Assembly (NCBI GenBank): GCA_023460795.1
Contig: JAEWPC010000071.1
Location: 5,941 to 69,940, forward strand
Direction of reading: 5' to 3'
DNA: 64,000 nucleotides
Source of the DNA: Bacillota bacterium
Lineage (GTDB): Bacteria; Bacillota; Bacilli; Paenibacillales; Paenibacillaceae
Part shown: positions 1-8,633 of the stretch, one piece after another
How the letters are laid out: each line of letters opens with the position of its first letter
Position numbering within the stretch: the stretch's first letter is position 1
Notes under the pieces: model-generated
The model's input: the letters and a program-made list of their open reading frames with translations, nothing else
What the model was told of the DNA's origin: nothing
Database searches by the model: none
Made by a program: the position numbers and the translations under genes

Positions 1-1706
1 AGCCTGTGCTGCCCGTGTCACCGAACCCGACGACGTCCGCGATTAACCGCATTCTCGCGCCTTCCGAAGGGGAGACGGCGGGAACGGCTCGCATTACGAT
101 GAAATCGAAAGAAGCGTTCGCAGAAGATATCCGCCTGTCGTTAAGGCGCATCGGCATCGATAGATCCGAGTTGACCGCGGCGGGCGACGATATCGAGCGT
201 ATGCTCGCCTTTAAAGCTCGGATTAGCGCCGACGAGCTGCATCCGCGAGGACGCCCTCACCTGGCGTTCTTGAACGCGGCGGAGACCGGTTGGTCCGAGT
301 ACGGCAAGCTGCTCGGCACCAGCTTCGTCGTCGACGAAGCAACGTACCGCAAGTACGCGGCCGCCGAGCAAGCGGCTTGTTACGTCTCGGAAATCGATCT
401 GTACATCGATTCCCCGTTGACGAGAAGCGGCGCCGTGCTCGTCGATACGCCGGGAGCCGATTCGATCAACGCCCGCCACACGGGCGTGGCGTTCCAGTAC
501 ATTAAGAACGCCGACGCGGTGCTGTTCGTCACTTACTATAACCATGCGTTCACCGAAGCCGACCGCGAGTTTCTGAACCAGCTCGGCAGCGTCAAGGACG
601 TATTCGAGCTCGACAAAATGTTCTTCGTCATCAACGCCTCCGATCTTGCGTCCTCGGAAGCCGAGCTCGACTCCGTATGCAACCACGTGGAGACGCAGCT
701 GTCCAAACACGGCATTCGCGGGGCCAGGCTGTTCCCGGTATCGAGCTTGCTCGGCATCCAAGCCAAGCAGCGCGGCGACCGGGAAGCTCTCGCGCGCTCG
801 GGTGTCGCCGCGTTCGAGCAGGCGTTCCAGACGTTCTCCGAGCAAGAGCTCGGCGGGCTGGCGTTAGCCGCGGCGCGCAAGGAGCTGGACCGCGTCGACA
901 AGCTTCTGGAGAGCTGGCTGCAGTCGGCGAACGCCGACGCCGGCACGCGGGAAGCGAAGGCGCGCAGGCTGCGACAAGAAGCGGAGTCGTGGATCGCGCA
1001 AGGGGAAACGATGCTTCCGCCGGCGGCGGTTCAGCCGCTGCTGCAGGAAGCCGGGGAGCAGCTGTATCATCTCCGCCAGCGGGTCCGTTTCCGGTTCAAT
1101 ACGCATTTTCAGTCGGCGTTCCATCCTTCGGTGCTGCAGGACGACGGACGGGATCTAAAGAAGCTGCTCGTCGCCTGCTACGGAGATTTGCAGCGCGCGA
1201 TCGGCGAAGATTTGCTGCAAGAGCTGCGTTCCGCGGGGCTTCGGCTCGAAGGGACGCTTAACGGCATCATCGATAACGTCATACAGACGAAAGCGTCGGC
1301 CGGAGGCATGGCGGAGGAAGGCTTCACGCCGGAGCCGGTCGCTCGCGCGGCTTTGGAGCTGCCGCTGTACGAACCGTTCTCAAGCGGTCCGTACGCGGAC
1401 GCAAGACGGCTTTGGAGCGCGTTCCGCTCGCCGAAGGCGTTCTTCGAGAAGGACGGCAAAGCCGCGCTCAGAGACGAGCTGCTGACGGAGCTGTTTCAAG
1501 AGATCGACAGCCGGTTCGAGGAGCTGAAGGCGCGGTGGGAATCCGCCCTGTCCGATACGCTGCAGCAAGCGCTGCGCGGAGCTTCTCGCGAGCTGGCTGC
1601 GCAGCTCGCAGCGTTCGCTTCGAGCCTAAGCCAATCGCTGCTCGAGCCCGGAGAAGAACAAGTGCTTGCCGAAGTGCTCGGCGAGTGGCGGCAAATCCGT
1701 CAATAG
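1..1706 (+). CDS. Dynamin-family GTPase, C-terminal part (5' end outside window)
   Basis: Large bacterial dynamin-like GTPase of the kind that tubulates or fuses membranes from the cytoplasmic face. The window opens inside the G2 region (LPVSPNPTTSAINR); the P-loop must lie upstream, so the gene is cut by the window edge. G3 is DTPG at bases 444-455 and G4 is N-A-S-D at bases 633-644. The rest is helical and charge-rich, as expected for the stalk and assembly part. In Bacillus the DynA protein is two dynamin units fused head to tail, and this could be the second unit. GTG at base 6 is in frame but is not the true start. A hairpin terminator follows the stop. Confidence 0.85.
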   Translation, partial: PVLPVSPNPTTSAINRILAPSEGETAGTARITMKSKEAFAEDIRLSLRRIGIDRSELTAAGDDIERMLAFKARISADELHPRGRPHLAFLNAAETGWSEYGKLLGTSFVVDEATYRKYAAAEQAACYVSEIDLYIDSPLTRSGAVLVDTPGADSINARHTGVAFQYIKNADAVLFVTYYNHAFTEADREFLNQLGSVKDVFELDKMFFVINASDLASSEAELDSVCNHVETQLSKHGIRGARLFPVSSLLGIQAKQRGDREALARSGVAAFEQAFQTFSEQELGGLALAAARKELDRVDKLLESWLQSANADAGTREAKARRLRQEAESWIAQGETMLPPAAVQPLLQEAGEQLYHLRQRVRFRFNTHFQSAFHPSVLQDDGRDLKKLLVACYGDLQRAIGEDLLQELRSAGLRLEGTLNGIIDNVIQTKASAGGMAEEGFTPEPVARAALELPLYEPFSSGPYADARRLWSAFRSPKAFFEKDGKAALRDELLTELFQEIDSRFEELKARWESALSDTLQQALRGASRELAAQLAAFASSLSQSLLEPGEEQVLAEVLGEWRQIRQ

Positions 1707-1717
1707 ATTGATATTCG

Positions 1718-1757
1718 GCCTTCTTCCGTCATCGCAAGCGACGGAGGGAGGCTTTTG
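1718..1757 (+). terminator. Rho-independent terminator after the dynamin gene
   Basis: Thirteen-base arms at 1718-1730 and 1740-1752 pair fully with two G-T pairs around a nine-base loop. The sequence TTTTGCTTT follows. The rest of the gap to 1964 holds only the Shine-Dalgarno of the next gene. Confidence 0.75.
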
Positions 1758-1964
1758 CTTTGCTATGCGGCTGATTGCTCGGTATTACGTTACAACTACG
1801 GGATGTTGGGCACATTTTCCGACGATTATGGCGTTATCGGGAGAATATGGCGAAACGATGGTGACATCCTCGGTCATAGCGAGCCATAAAGGCTTATTTG
1901 CGAGATTGCCGTTAACATTTTAATGCGTTAAACTGCCGGAGTAATCAACGAGAGGGGGATCAGG

Positions 1965-3755
1965 TTGGACGTTTTCCGCGCGTTAAAAGGGTTCTTCTGG
2001 CAAGACAAGAAATTCTTGCTTGGGTCAGTCATCGGGTTAGCCATTTCGACGGCGTTAGGCTTGGTGTATCCTCTTCTGCTCCGTACGTTAATCGACGAGA
2101 TGATCGTTCCCGGCGAGTACGCCGGCGTCACGGGACTCGCCTTCTTAGCGGTCGGCATCATCATCGTCAAAGCCGGCTTCCAATATGTACACGGTTTCAG
2201 CGGCTCACGCGTAGGCAATAGACTCGCCTACCGGCTGCGCAACAGCTGTTACGAGAAGCTGCAGCAATTATCCTTCACTTATTACGATTCGGCGCGCACG
2301 GGCGATCTGATGTCCAGGCTGACGGCCGATATCGAAGGCATTCGGAACTTCATCGGCTTCGGGCTGGCGCAGCTGCTGAATACGGCTTTCCTCGTGCTGT
2401 TCGGGTTCACGATGATGTTCACGATCGACTGGAAGCTGACGCTGGCGATCGTCGCGATCATTCCTGTAATCGGTTACGTGGCTATCCGCTTCGAACAGAA
2501 CATCCATCCGGTGTTCCGGTCGATCCGTGCCGCCGTGAGCCGCCTCACGGTCAGCGTGCAGGAGAATATCACGGGCGTCAGAACGGTCAAATCGTTCGCC
2601 CGCGAACCGTTCGAGCTGAAGAAGTTCGCGAGCGGTAACGAAGACTACCGCGATAAACACCTGAAGCTCGCGGACGTATGGGCCAAATATTTTCCGATTA
2701 TCGAATTCATCGCGAATTTAAGCGTGGCGGCGCTGCTGCTCATCGGCGGCTGGCGCGTCATTCACGGCAGCTTAACGCTCGGCACCCTCGTCGCCATGTC
2801 GGGAATGCTCGGCATGGTCGTCGCTCCGCTGTGGGGACTCGGCTTCCAGATCAACAACTATACGCAGTCCAAAGCTTCCGGAGAACGGCTGCTCGAGCTC
2901 ATGAACCAGCCGATCGGCGTCAAGAACGCGGAGCAAAGCCTCGTCCTCGAGGAAGGAACGTTCCAAGGGCATATCCGATTCGACGACGTCAGCTTCCGGT
3001 ACGCGAATCGTCCGAACCAGCCGTCCGCGCTGATCGGCTTCCAGCTCGACGTTCCTCCAGGTTCCGTCGTCGGCCTGCTGGGCGGGACGGGCTCGGGCAA
3101 GACAAGCGCGGTGTCGCTGCTGCTAAGAGCTTATGACGTAGGCGAAGGAGCGGTAACGATAGACGGAGTCGACGTTCGCCATATCGAGCTTACGAGTTTG
3201 CGTGAACAGATGGCGATAGTGTTCCAAGAGTCGTTCTTGTTCTCCGCGACGATCAAAGAGAATATCTGTTACGGCAATCCCGGCGCCACGATGGAACAAA
3301 TCGTGGAGGCCGCGAGGCTGGCGCAGGCGGACGGCTTCATACGGGAGCTGCCGCTTGGCTACGAGACGGTCGTCGGAGAGCGCGGAATGGGCTTGTCCGG
3401 CGGTCAGAAGCAGCGGATCGCGATCGCCCGCGCGCTGCTGCGCAAGCCGCAGGTGCTCATCCTCGACGATGCGACGAGCGCGCTCGACATGGAGACGGAG
3501 CACCTCATTCAACAATCGATCCGTCAGGTGATGGCTGGCCGCACCGTGTTCGTCATCGCTCACCGGATTTCTTCGCTGAGGCATGCCGACGAGATCGTCG
3601 TGCTCGATCGCGGCCGCATCGTGCAGCGCGGCGTACACGATAAGCTGATCAAGCAACCGGGTTTGTATCGGGAAACCTATCGCATTCAGTATGCGGATCG
3701 TCCGGAAGAGCTGGGCGCCTCGCCGGAAGCAACCGAAAGGCGGGTGACGGGATGA
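1965..3755 (+). CDS. ABC exporter half-transporter, subunit with degenerate ATP site
   Basis: Membrane domain followed by an ATPase domain, 596 residues, the usual size of a type IV ABC exporter half. Walker A is GGTGSGKT at about residues 373-380, the signature LSGGQ at 477-481 and Walker B LILDD at 498-502. The residue after Walker B is Asp502 where a catalytic Glu is expected. The switch His (AHRIS) is present. TTG is the start, preceded by GAGAGGGGGA. The gene overlaps the next exporter half by four bases (ATGA), so the two are translationally coupled and very probably form a heterodimer of the YheI/YheH or BmrC/BmrD kind. The substrate (drug, lipid or peptide) cannot be told from sequence. 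Confidence 0.9.
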   Translation: MDVFRALKGFFWQDKKFLLGSVIGLAISTALGLVYPLLLRTLIDEMIVPGEYAGVTGLAFLAVGIIIVKAGFQYVHGFSGSRVGNRLAYRLRNSCYEKLQQLSFTYYDSARTGDLMSRLTADIEGIRNFIGFGLAQLLNTAFLVLFGFTMMFTIDWKLTLAIVAIIPVIGYVAIRFEQNIHPVFRSIRAAVSRLTVSVQENITGVRTVKSFAREPFELKKFASGNEDYRDKHLKLADVWAKYFPIIEFIANLSVAALLLIGGWRVIHGSLTLGTLVAMSGMLGMVVAPLWGLGFQINNYTQSKASGERLLELMNQPIGVKNAEQSLVLEEGTFQGHIRFDDVSFRYANRPNQPSALIGFQLDVPPGSVVGLLGGTGSGKTSAVSLLLRAYDVGEGAVTIDGVDVRHIELTSLREQMAIVFQESFLFSATIKENICYGNPGATMEQIVEAARLAQADGFIRELPLGYETVVGERGMGLSGGQKQRIAIARALLRKPQVLILDDATSALDMETEHLIQQSIRQVMAGRTVFVIAHRISSLRHADEIVVLDRGRIVQRGVHDKLIKQPGLYRETYRIQYADRPEELGASPEATERRVTG

Positions 3756-5551
3756 GCCGCAGATTCGTGTACCAAGACGACGCTTCGATCGAAACGCCGT
3801 TCAACTGGAAACAGATCGGCAGAATGTTCGTGTTCGTGAAGCCTTACCGCAAAGAAGTCGCGCGCGTGGCGTTCGTCATGACCGTGTTCGGGATGCTGTC
3901 GCGTCTGGCGATTCCTTATCTGACGTATCTGGCCATCGACGAGGCCATTCACCCTACGGACGGCGAGGGCAGCACGAGCATGCTGATCGGTATCGTGCTC
4001 GCGATGCTGGCGATGTACGGCATGCGCTGGTGGGCGCAGCATTACACGATCAAGCAGACGAATATTACCGGCCAGAAGGTGATCTCCGACCTTCGGACGG
4101 CGCTGTTCAAGCATATTCAGTCGCTGTCGTTCCGCTTCTTCGACAAGCGGCCGGCGGGTTCCGTTCTCGTGCGCGTCACGAACGACGTCAACTCGCTGCA
4201 GGAGGTGTTCACGAATGGCGTCATTAATACGATTATCGATATTCTCCAGCTCGTCGGCATTACGATCATTCTGCTCGTCATGGAGCCGAAGCTGGGCCTC
4301 GCCGTCATGATCACGGTGCCGATCATGTTCCTCGTCTCCTCGAAGCTGCGGCGCACGATCCGGCATTGCTGGCAGGTCGTGCGCATTAAGCAGTCGCGCA
4401 TTAACGCGCACTTGAACGAGAGCATCCAGGGCATCCGGGTTACGCAGGCTTTCGCCCAGGAACGGGAGAACATCGCGTTCTTCGACGACATGAACTCGAG
4501 CAACATTCGTTCGTGGAACCGCGCCTCGGCGTTCAACCAGCTGTTCGGTCCGGTGATCGAAGTGACCTCGGCGATCGGAACGCTCATTTTGCTGCTGTAC
4601 GGCACGTACTTGATTAAGACCGACGCCATGACCGTCGGCGCGCTGGTCGCGTTCATTACGTACGTCGGCAGCTTCTGGGAGCCGATCACGCGTCTTGGCC
4701 AGATGTATTCGCAGCTGCTCATCTCGATGTCGTCCGCGGAACGGATCTTCGAGTTCATGGACGAGAAACCGGCCGTTCCGGAGCGGGAGAACGCCGAGAA
4801 GCTGCATGCCGTGCAAGGCCGCGTTACGCTGGATAACGTGTCTTTCGGTTATGAAGCGGACCGTCCCGCGCTGAAGGGCATTAACCTCGACGTGAAGCCG
4901 GGCATGTCCGTCGCGCTCGTCGGTCATACCGGCTCCGGCAAAAGCACGATCGTGAACCTAATCTGCCGATTCTACGATACGGTGGAAGGTCGGGTGCTGC
5001 TCGACGGCATAGACGTTAGAGACGTCACGATCGACAGCCTCCGCTCGCAGATCGGCATCGTCATGCAGGATACGTTCATCTTCTCCGGTACGATCCGGGA
5101 CAATATCCGATACGGCCGTCCGGACGCGACCGACGCGGACATCGAAGCGGCGGCGCGCTCCGTCAGGGCGCACGACTTTATCTCGATGCTGCCGGACGGC
5201 TACGATACGGAAGTGCAGGAGCGGGGCAACGCGCTGTCGGTCGGCCAGCGGCAGCTGCTCTCGTTCGCTCGGGCGCTGCTCGCCGATCCGCGTATACTCG
5301 TCCTTGACGAAGCGACGGCAAGCATCGATACCGAGACGGAGCTTCGCATCCAAGAGGCTCTGGCCACGCTGCTTCAAGGAAGAACGTCGTTCATCGTGGC
5401 CCACCGCTTGTCGACGATCCGTCACGCGGATCTCATCGTCGTCCTCGATCACGGCGTTATCGTGGATCAGGGCACGCACGAGGAATTGATGAGACGGCCC
5501 GGTCACTACCGGGACTTGGTAGAGGCGCAATACAGGTATTTATCCGCTTAG
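3752..5551 (+). CDS. ABC exporter half-transporter, subunit with catalytic Glu
   Basis: Partner of the preceding gene, 599 residues, transmembrane domain then ATPase domain. Walker A is GHTGSGKST, Walker B ends in LDE with catalytic Glu520, and the H-loop reads AHRLS. The signature is LSVGQ (about 495-499), not LSGGQ. In known heterodimeric exporters one composite site pairs the subunit lacking the Glu with the altered signature of its partner. The two genes here show exactly that: one degenerate and one full site. A strong terminator follows, so the pair forms its own unit. Confidence 0.9.
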   Translation: MSRRFVYQDDASIETPFNWKQIGRMFVFVKPYRKEVARVAFVMTVFGMLSRLAIPYLTYLAIDEAIHPTDGEGSTSMLIGIVLAMLAMYGMRWWAQHYTIKQTNITGQKVISDLRTALFKHIQSLSFRFFDKRPAGSVLVRVTNDVNSLQEVFTNGVINTIIDILQLVGITIILLVMEPKLGLAVMITVPIMFLVSSKLRRTIRHCWQVVRIKQSRINAHLNESIQGIRVTQAFAQERENIAFFDDMNSSNIRSWNRASAFNQLFGPVIEVTSAIGTLILLLYGTYLIKTDAMTVGALVAFITYVGSFWEPITRLGQMYSQLLISMSSAERIFEFMDEKPAVPERENAEKLHAVQGRVTLDNVSFGYEADRPALKGINLDVKPGMSVALVGHTGSGKSTIVNLICRFYDTVEGRVLLDGIDVRDVTIDSLRSQIGIVMQDTFIFSGTIRDNIRYGRPDATDADIEAAARSVRAHDFISMLPDGYDTEVQERGNALSVGQRQLLSFARALLADPRILVLDEATASIDTETELRIQEALATLLQGRTSFIVAHRLSTIRHADLIVVLDHGVIVDQGTHEELMRRPGHYRDLVEAQYRYLSA

Positions 5552-5568
5552 TAGAACGGTTATTACTG

Positions 5569-5603
5569 AAAGCCCGGCTGCGCTCGCTCGCAGCCGGGCT
5601 TTG
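5569..5603 (+). terminator. Terminator after the ABC exporter pair
   Basis: Perfect arms AAAGCCCGGCTGCG (from 5569) and CGCAGCCGGGCTTT (to 5602) close a six-base loop. The T-run is short. Confidence 0.75.
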
Positions 5604-5715
5604 CCGTCCTTCCGCGTTACATTTGAAAAACCGAACGAGAACCGTTATCGTGTTGCTTAAGGAATATACAGGAAAGGCGTAAAGGGCAGAAGACGGACTC
5701 GAGGGGGAGAGACGG

Positions 5716-6531
5716 ATGAAATCTAGCAAATGGCTATGGCGCGTGCTTGGACTGACGACGCTCGCTTGTTTGATCGCGCTCGCCGTCGGCTTCGGCTGGG
5801 CGCTCAAGGATACGTGGTTCCCAGAGGACGGGCTTGCGATTCCGGAGACGGAGGATAACGCGGCTGCGTCGGGCGGCGCATGGGCGGACAAGCAGGAGCT
5901 GTTCGTCACTTCGCTCGGCGATTCGCTGACGTACGGAGTCGGAGATCCGTCGGGGAGAGGCTACGTGAAACGGGTGACGGACCGGCTGGGAGACGTTCTG
6001 AACAAGCCGGTGACGCTCGTGAATAACTTGGCCGTTAACGGCGCCCAGACTAAGCATCTGATCGAGAGGTTCGAGGATACCGGGTTCAAATACGCGATCG
6101 CGAAAGCCGATCTTATCGTGTTCACGATCGGCGGCAACGATCTGTTCCAGCTTGCGCAAGAAGGCGGATCGATTATCGAGGGCGGAGACCTCTCTCCCGA
6201 GCTGCTGAAGGAGCGGCTACCGGAGGTTACGCCGAGGCTCGAGCAAGTGTTCAAGAAGCTGCGCGTGCTGAACGCAAGCGCTCGTATCGTATACGTCGGC
6301 CTGTACAATCCGTTCTACGATCTGGCCGAGATGAGAAGCGGCAGCGGCATCGTGGCGGAGTGGAACGCCAAAGCTTACGAGCTGGCGCAAGCCGACGGCA
6401 ACGCGACGGTCGTTCCGACGTATGACCTATTCGAGACGAACGTGGCGAAATACTTGTCTCAGGACCATTTTCATCCTAACGCCGAAGGTTACGACCGAAT
6501 CACGGAAAGGATCATGCAGGCGCTCAATTAA
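5716..6531 (+). CDS. SGNH/GDSL-family hydrolase, membrane-anchored
   Basis: 271-residue lipase or esterase-like protein. An N-terminal hydrophobic segment (about residues 7-29) makes it membrane-anchored or secreted. GDSL block I is GDSLTYG with Ser70, the Asn/Gly block is NLAVNGA, GGND follows, and the C-terminal Asp250-His253 pair lies in DHFHP. It resembles Bacillus YpmR and spore lipase LipC. Start is ATG with GAGGGGGAGA upstream. The stop overlaps by one base an ATG at 6531 that is not the likely start of the next gene. The acyl or acetyl substrate is unknown. Confidence 0.85.
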   Translation: MKSSKWLWRVLGLTTLACLIALAVGFGWALKDTWFPEDGLAIPETEDNAAASGGAWADKQELFVTSLGDSLTYGVGDPSGRGYVKRVTDRLGDVLNKPVTLVNNLAVNGAQTKHLIERFEDTGFKYAIAKADLIVFTIGGNDLFQLAQEGGSIIEGGDLSPELLKERLPEVTPRLEQVFKKLRVLNASARIVYVGLYNPFYDLAEMRSGSGIVAEWNAKAYELAQADGNATVVPTYDLFETNVAKYLSQDHFHPNAEGYDRITERIMQALN

Positions 6532-6551
6532 TGGAGGGGGAAGCTAGCATT

Positions 6552-7526
6552 ATGGCATCGATCGCGCAGGCGGAACGGGATATCGTATTGTCCGTGCAGG
6601 GCCTAAAAAAGAACATCGGCGGCAAACCGATCATACGCAACGTATCGTTCGACGTGTTCGCCGGCGAAATATTCGGTTTCCTCGGGCCGAACGGATCGGG
6701 CAAAACGACGACGATCCGCATGCTCGTCGATCTCGTGAAACCGACCGCGGGCCGAATACTCGTCTGCGGCGAAGATATCGGCACTCATCCCGAGCGAGCT
6801 CTCTCGCACGTCGGCTGCATCGTCGAAAATCCGGAAATGTACAGCTTCATGACGGGATGGGAGAATCTCGAGCAATTTGCCCGCATGCAGCAAGGAATTA
6901 CAACGGACAGAATCATCGAAGTCGTCGAAATCGTCGGCCTTGACCAGCGAATCCACGATAAAGTGAAGACGTATTCGCTCGGCATGCGGCAACGGCTCGG
7001 CATCGCCCAGGCGCTTCTATGCAGGCCGAAGCTGCTCATCCTCGACGAACCGACGAACGGCCTCGATCCGAAAGGAATCAAGGAGCTGAGGGAATTCATC
7101 CGCATGCTCGCCGGTACGGGCATGAGCTTGTTCATCTCGAGCCACCTGCTCAGCGAAATCCAGCTCATGTGCGATCGCGTCGCGATCATCGCCCACGGAG
7201 AGGTGATCGCCGTAGGCGAGGTGGACGCGCTCGTCTCGCAAGCCGGCTCTTATACGGTATGGCAAGTCGACAAGCCGGAAGAAGCTCGTCGGCTGTTCGA
7301 AGGACAAGCGGACATTCGAATCGTAGGGGAACAGGAGCACCGTATCGACGAAACGATTCAGAGCGGCTGGCAAGACGCGATCGTGACGGTCATGGACGAA
7401 GAAAGCGTGCCCGCATGGGTGGGTAGGCTCGTCGGCGCCGGAATCGGATTGAGATCCGTTCAGCGCGTGGCGCCATCGCTCGAGGAACTATTCTTGAAGC
7501 TGACGGAGGGTGAGAAGATTGGGTAA
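6552..7526 (+). CDS. ABC transporter ATP-binding protein (ABC-2 type)
   Basis: Cytoplasmic ATPase of an ABC-2 exporter, similar to bacitracin/NatA-type proteins, 324 residues. It has Walker A (GPNGSGKTT), signature (YSLGMRQRL) and Walker B with catalytic Glu (ILDEPTNGLDP), then a C-terminal extension of about 100 residues typical of this subgroup. The ATG at 6552 is preferred over the one at 6531 because GGAGGGGG at 6533-6540 is correctly spaced only for 6552. The following permease gene overlaps its end, so the two form one transporter. Whether it exports an antibiotic, sodium or lipid cannot be told. Confidence 0.88.
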   Translation: MASIAQAERDIVLSVQGLKKNIGGKPIIRNVSFDVFAGEIFGFLGPNGSGKTTTIRMLVDLVKPTAGRILVCGEDIGTHPERALSHVGCIVENPEMYSFMTGWENLEQFARMQQGITTDRIIEVVEIVGLDQRIHDKVKTYSLGMRQRLGIAQALLCRPKLLILDEPTNGLDPKGIKELREFIRMLAGTGMSLFISSHLLSEIQLMCDRVAIIAHGEVIAVGEVDALVSQAGSYTVWQVDKPEEARRLFEGQADIRIVGEQEHRIDETIQSGWQDAIVTVMDEESVPAWVGRLVGAGIGLRSVQRVAPSLEELFLKLTEGEKIG

Positions 7527-8508
7527 CATGCTGGCGCTCGTGCAGAACGAGACTTTGAAGGTGTGGAAAAAGAAGCGTTTTGCCGTCATCGTCCTGATCT
7601 TGCTCATTCTTATACCGGTGTTCGTCTATGCCCAGATGAAGATCGCCCAGACGAACGAGAAGCAATTTAAAGGGGATTGGCGCGCGAACTTGCAAGACCG
7701 CATATCCGACAATACGAGGGCGCTCAGCAGCGACCGGATTCCGGAGGAGTGGAAGCAATGGAGGCGGGCGCTCGTCCAGCAGCTGCAATATTATCTCGAT
7801 CATGACGTGAATCCGCAGACGCCGAACGCGGTTACGTTCACGAAGCAGTTCATCGACAACGCCGTTAATTTGTTCATTCCGCTCATGGTGCTGGCGATCG
7901 CGTCCGACCTTGTCTCTTCGGAGCGTTCGACAGGCACGATCAAGATGCTGCTGACGAGACCGGTGCGACGATGGCGCATTTTATTATCGAAGCTGTTGAC
8001 CCTATCGCTATACGTATCGCTAATCATCGTGACGACGATCGCGCTCTGCTACTTGATATCGGGACTGATCTTCGGCTATACCGGCTGGGATGCGCCTGTA
8101 TTCGTAGGTTTCCAGGTGAACGGGGCGGAGGTGAACACGGCGAACGTGCATGCCGTCACGCAAGGCGTGTACCTGCTCATGCAAGCCGGGCTCGTATGGT
8201 TCTCCGCGATGGTCGTGGCGATGATCGGGCTCATGGTATCGGTGCTCGTCCGCAGCACGGCGGCCAGCTTCGTGACGATGATGGCGACGATCATCTCGGG
8301 GACGATTCTGTCCGCGATGGCCTCCTCATGGACGAATGCCAAATATTTATTTAACGTTAACCTCGAGCTTAGTTCATACCTGCGCGGAACGCCTCCGCCG
8401 ATCGAAGGCATGACGCTTGGATTCTCGCTCGCGGTGCTAGGAATATGGGGTCTCGGGGCGTTGTTCGTATCGTTCTTCGTCTTTACGAGACAGGATATTC
8501 TGAACTAA
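7519..8508 (+). CDS. ABC-2 type transporter permease
   Basis: Membrane partner of the preceding ATPase. One transmembrane segment sits near residues 18-35 after a short basic N-terminus (KVWKKKRF), then an extracytoplasmic loop of about 70 residues, then five more hydrophobic segments. A cytoplasmic stretch (SERSTGTIKMLLTRP) is typical of ABC-2 permeases. The start is TTG at 7519, with GGAGGG at 7505-7510 eight bases upstream; GTG at 7510 overlaps this site and ATG at 7528 is too far. The reading frame overlaps the ATPase gene by eight bases. Confidence 0.82.
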   Translation: MGNMLALVQNETLKVWKKKRFAVIVLILLILIPVFVYAQMKIAQTNEKQFKGDWRANLQDRISDNTRALSSDRIPEEWKQWRRALVQQLQYYLDHDVNPQTPNAVTFTKQFIDNAVNLFIPLMVLAIASDLVSSERSTGTIKMLLTRPVRRWRILLSKLLTLSLYVSLIIVTTIALCYLISGLIFGYTGWDAPVFVGFQVNGAEVNTANVHAVTQGVYLLMQAGLVWFSAMVVAMIGLMVSVLVRSTAASFVTMMATIISGTILSAMASSWTNAKYLFNVNLELSSYLRGTPPPIEGMTLGFSLAVLGIWGLGALFVSFFVFTRQDILN

Positions 8509-8547
8509 GCGACATCCCCTCCAAACAGAATAAGGTTAATCGGCTTA

Positions 8548-8577
8548 TTGAACATTGGCGCGGTTATGAATTAGAAT
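8548..8577 (+). promoter_or_regulatory. Possible sigma-A promoter for parE
   Basis: TTGAAC at 8548-8553 and TAGAAT at 8572-8577 are 18 bases apart, upstream of the parE Shine-Dalgarno at 8621-8627. Confidence 0.4.
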
Positions 8578-8633
8578 GATACGGTATACGCGTCTTTGAC
8601 ACGGACGCTCTAGACTAACAAGGGGGACCATCC

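Noticed and set aside
1666..1923. 85-codon open frame after the dynamin gene
   Set aside because: It starts inside the dynamin gene, spans the terminator at 1718-1757 and has no ribosome site.
3686..4927. 413-codon open frame opposite the ABC exporter
   Set aside because: It is a codon-bias shadow of two overlapping ABC genes, with no ribosome site or domain.
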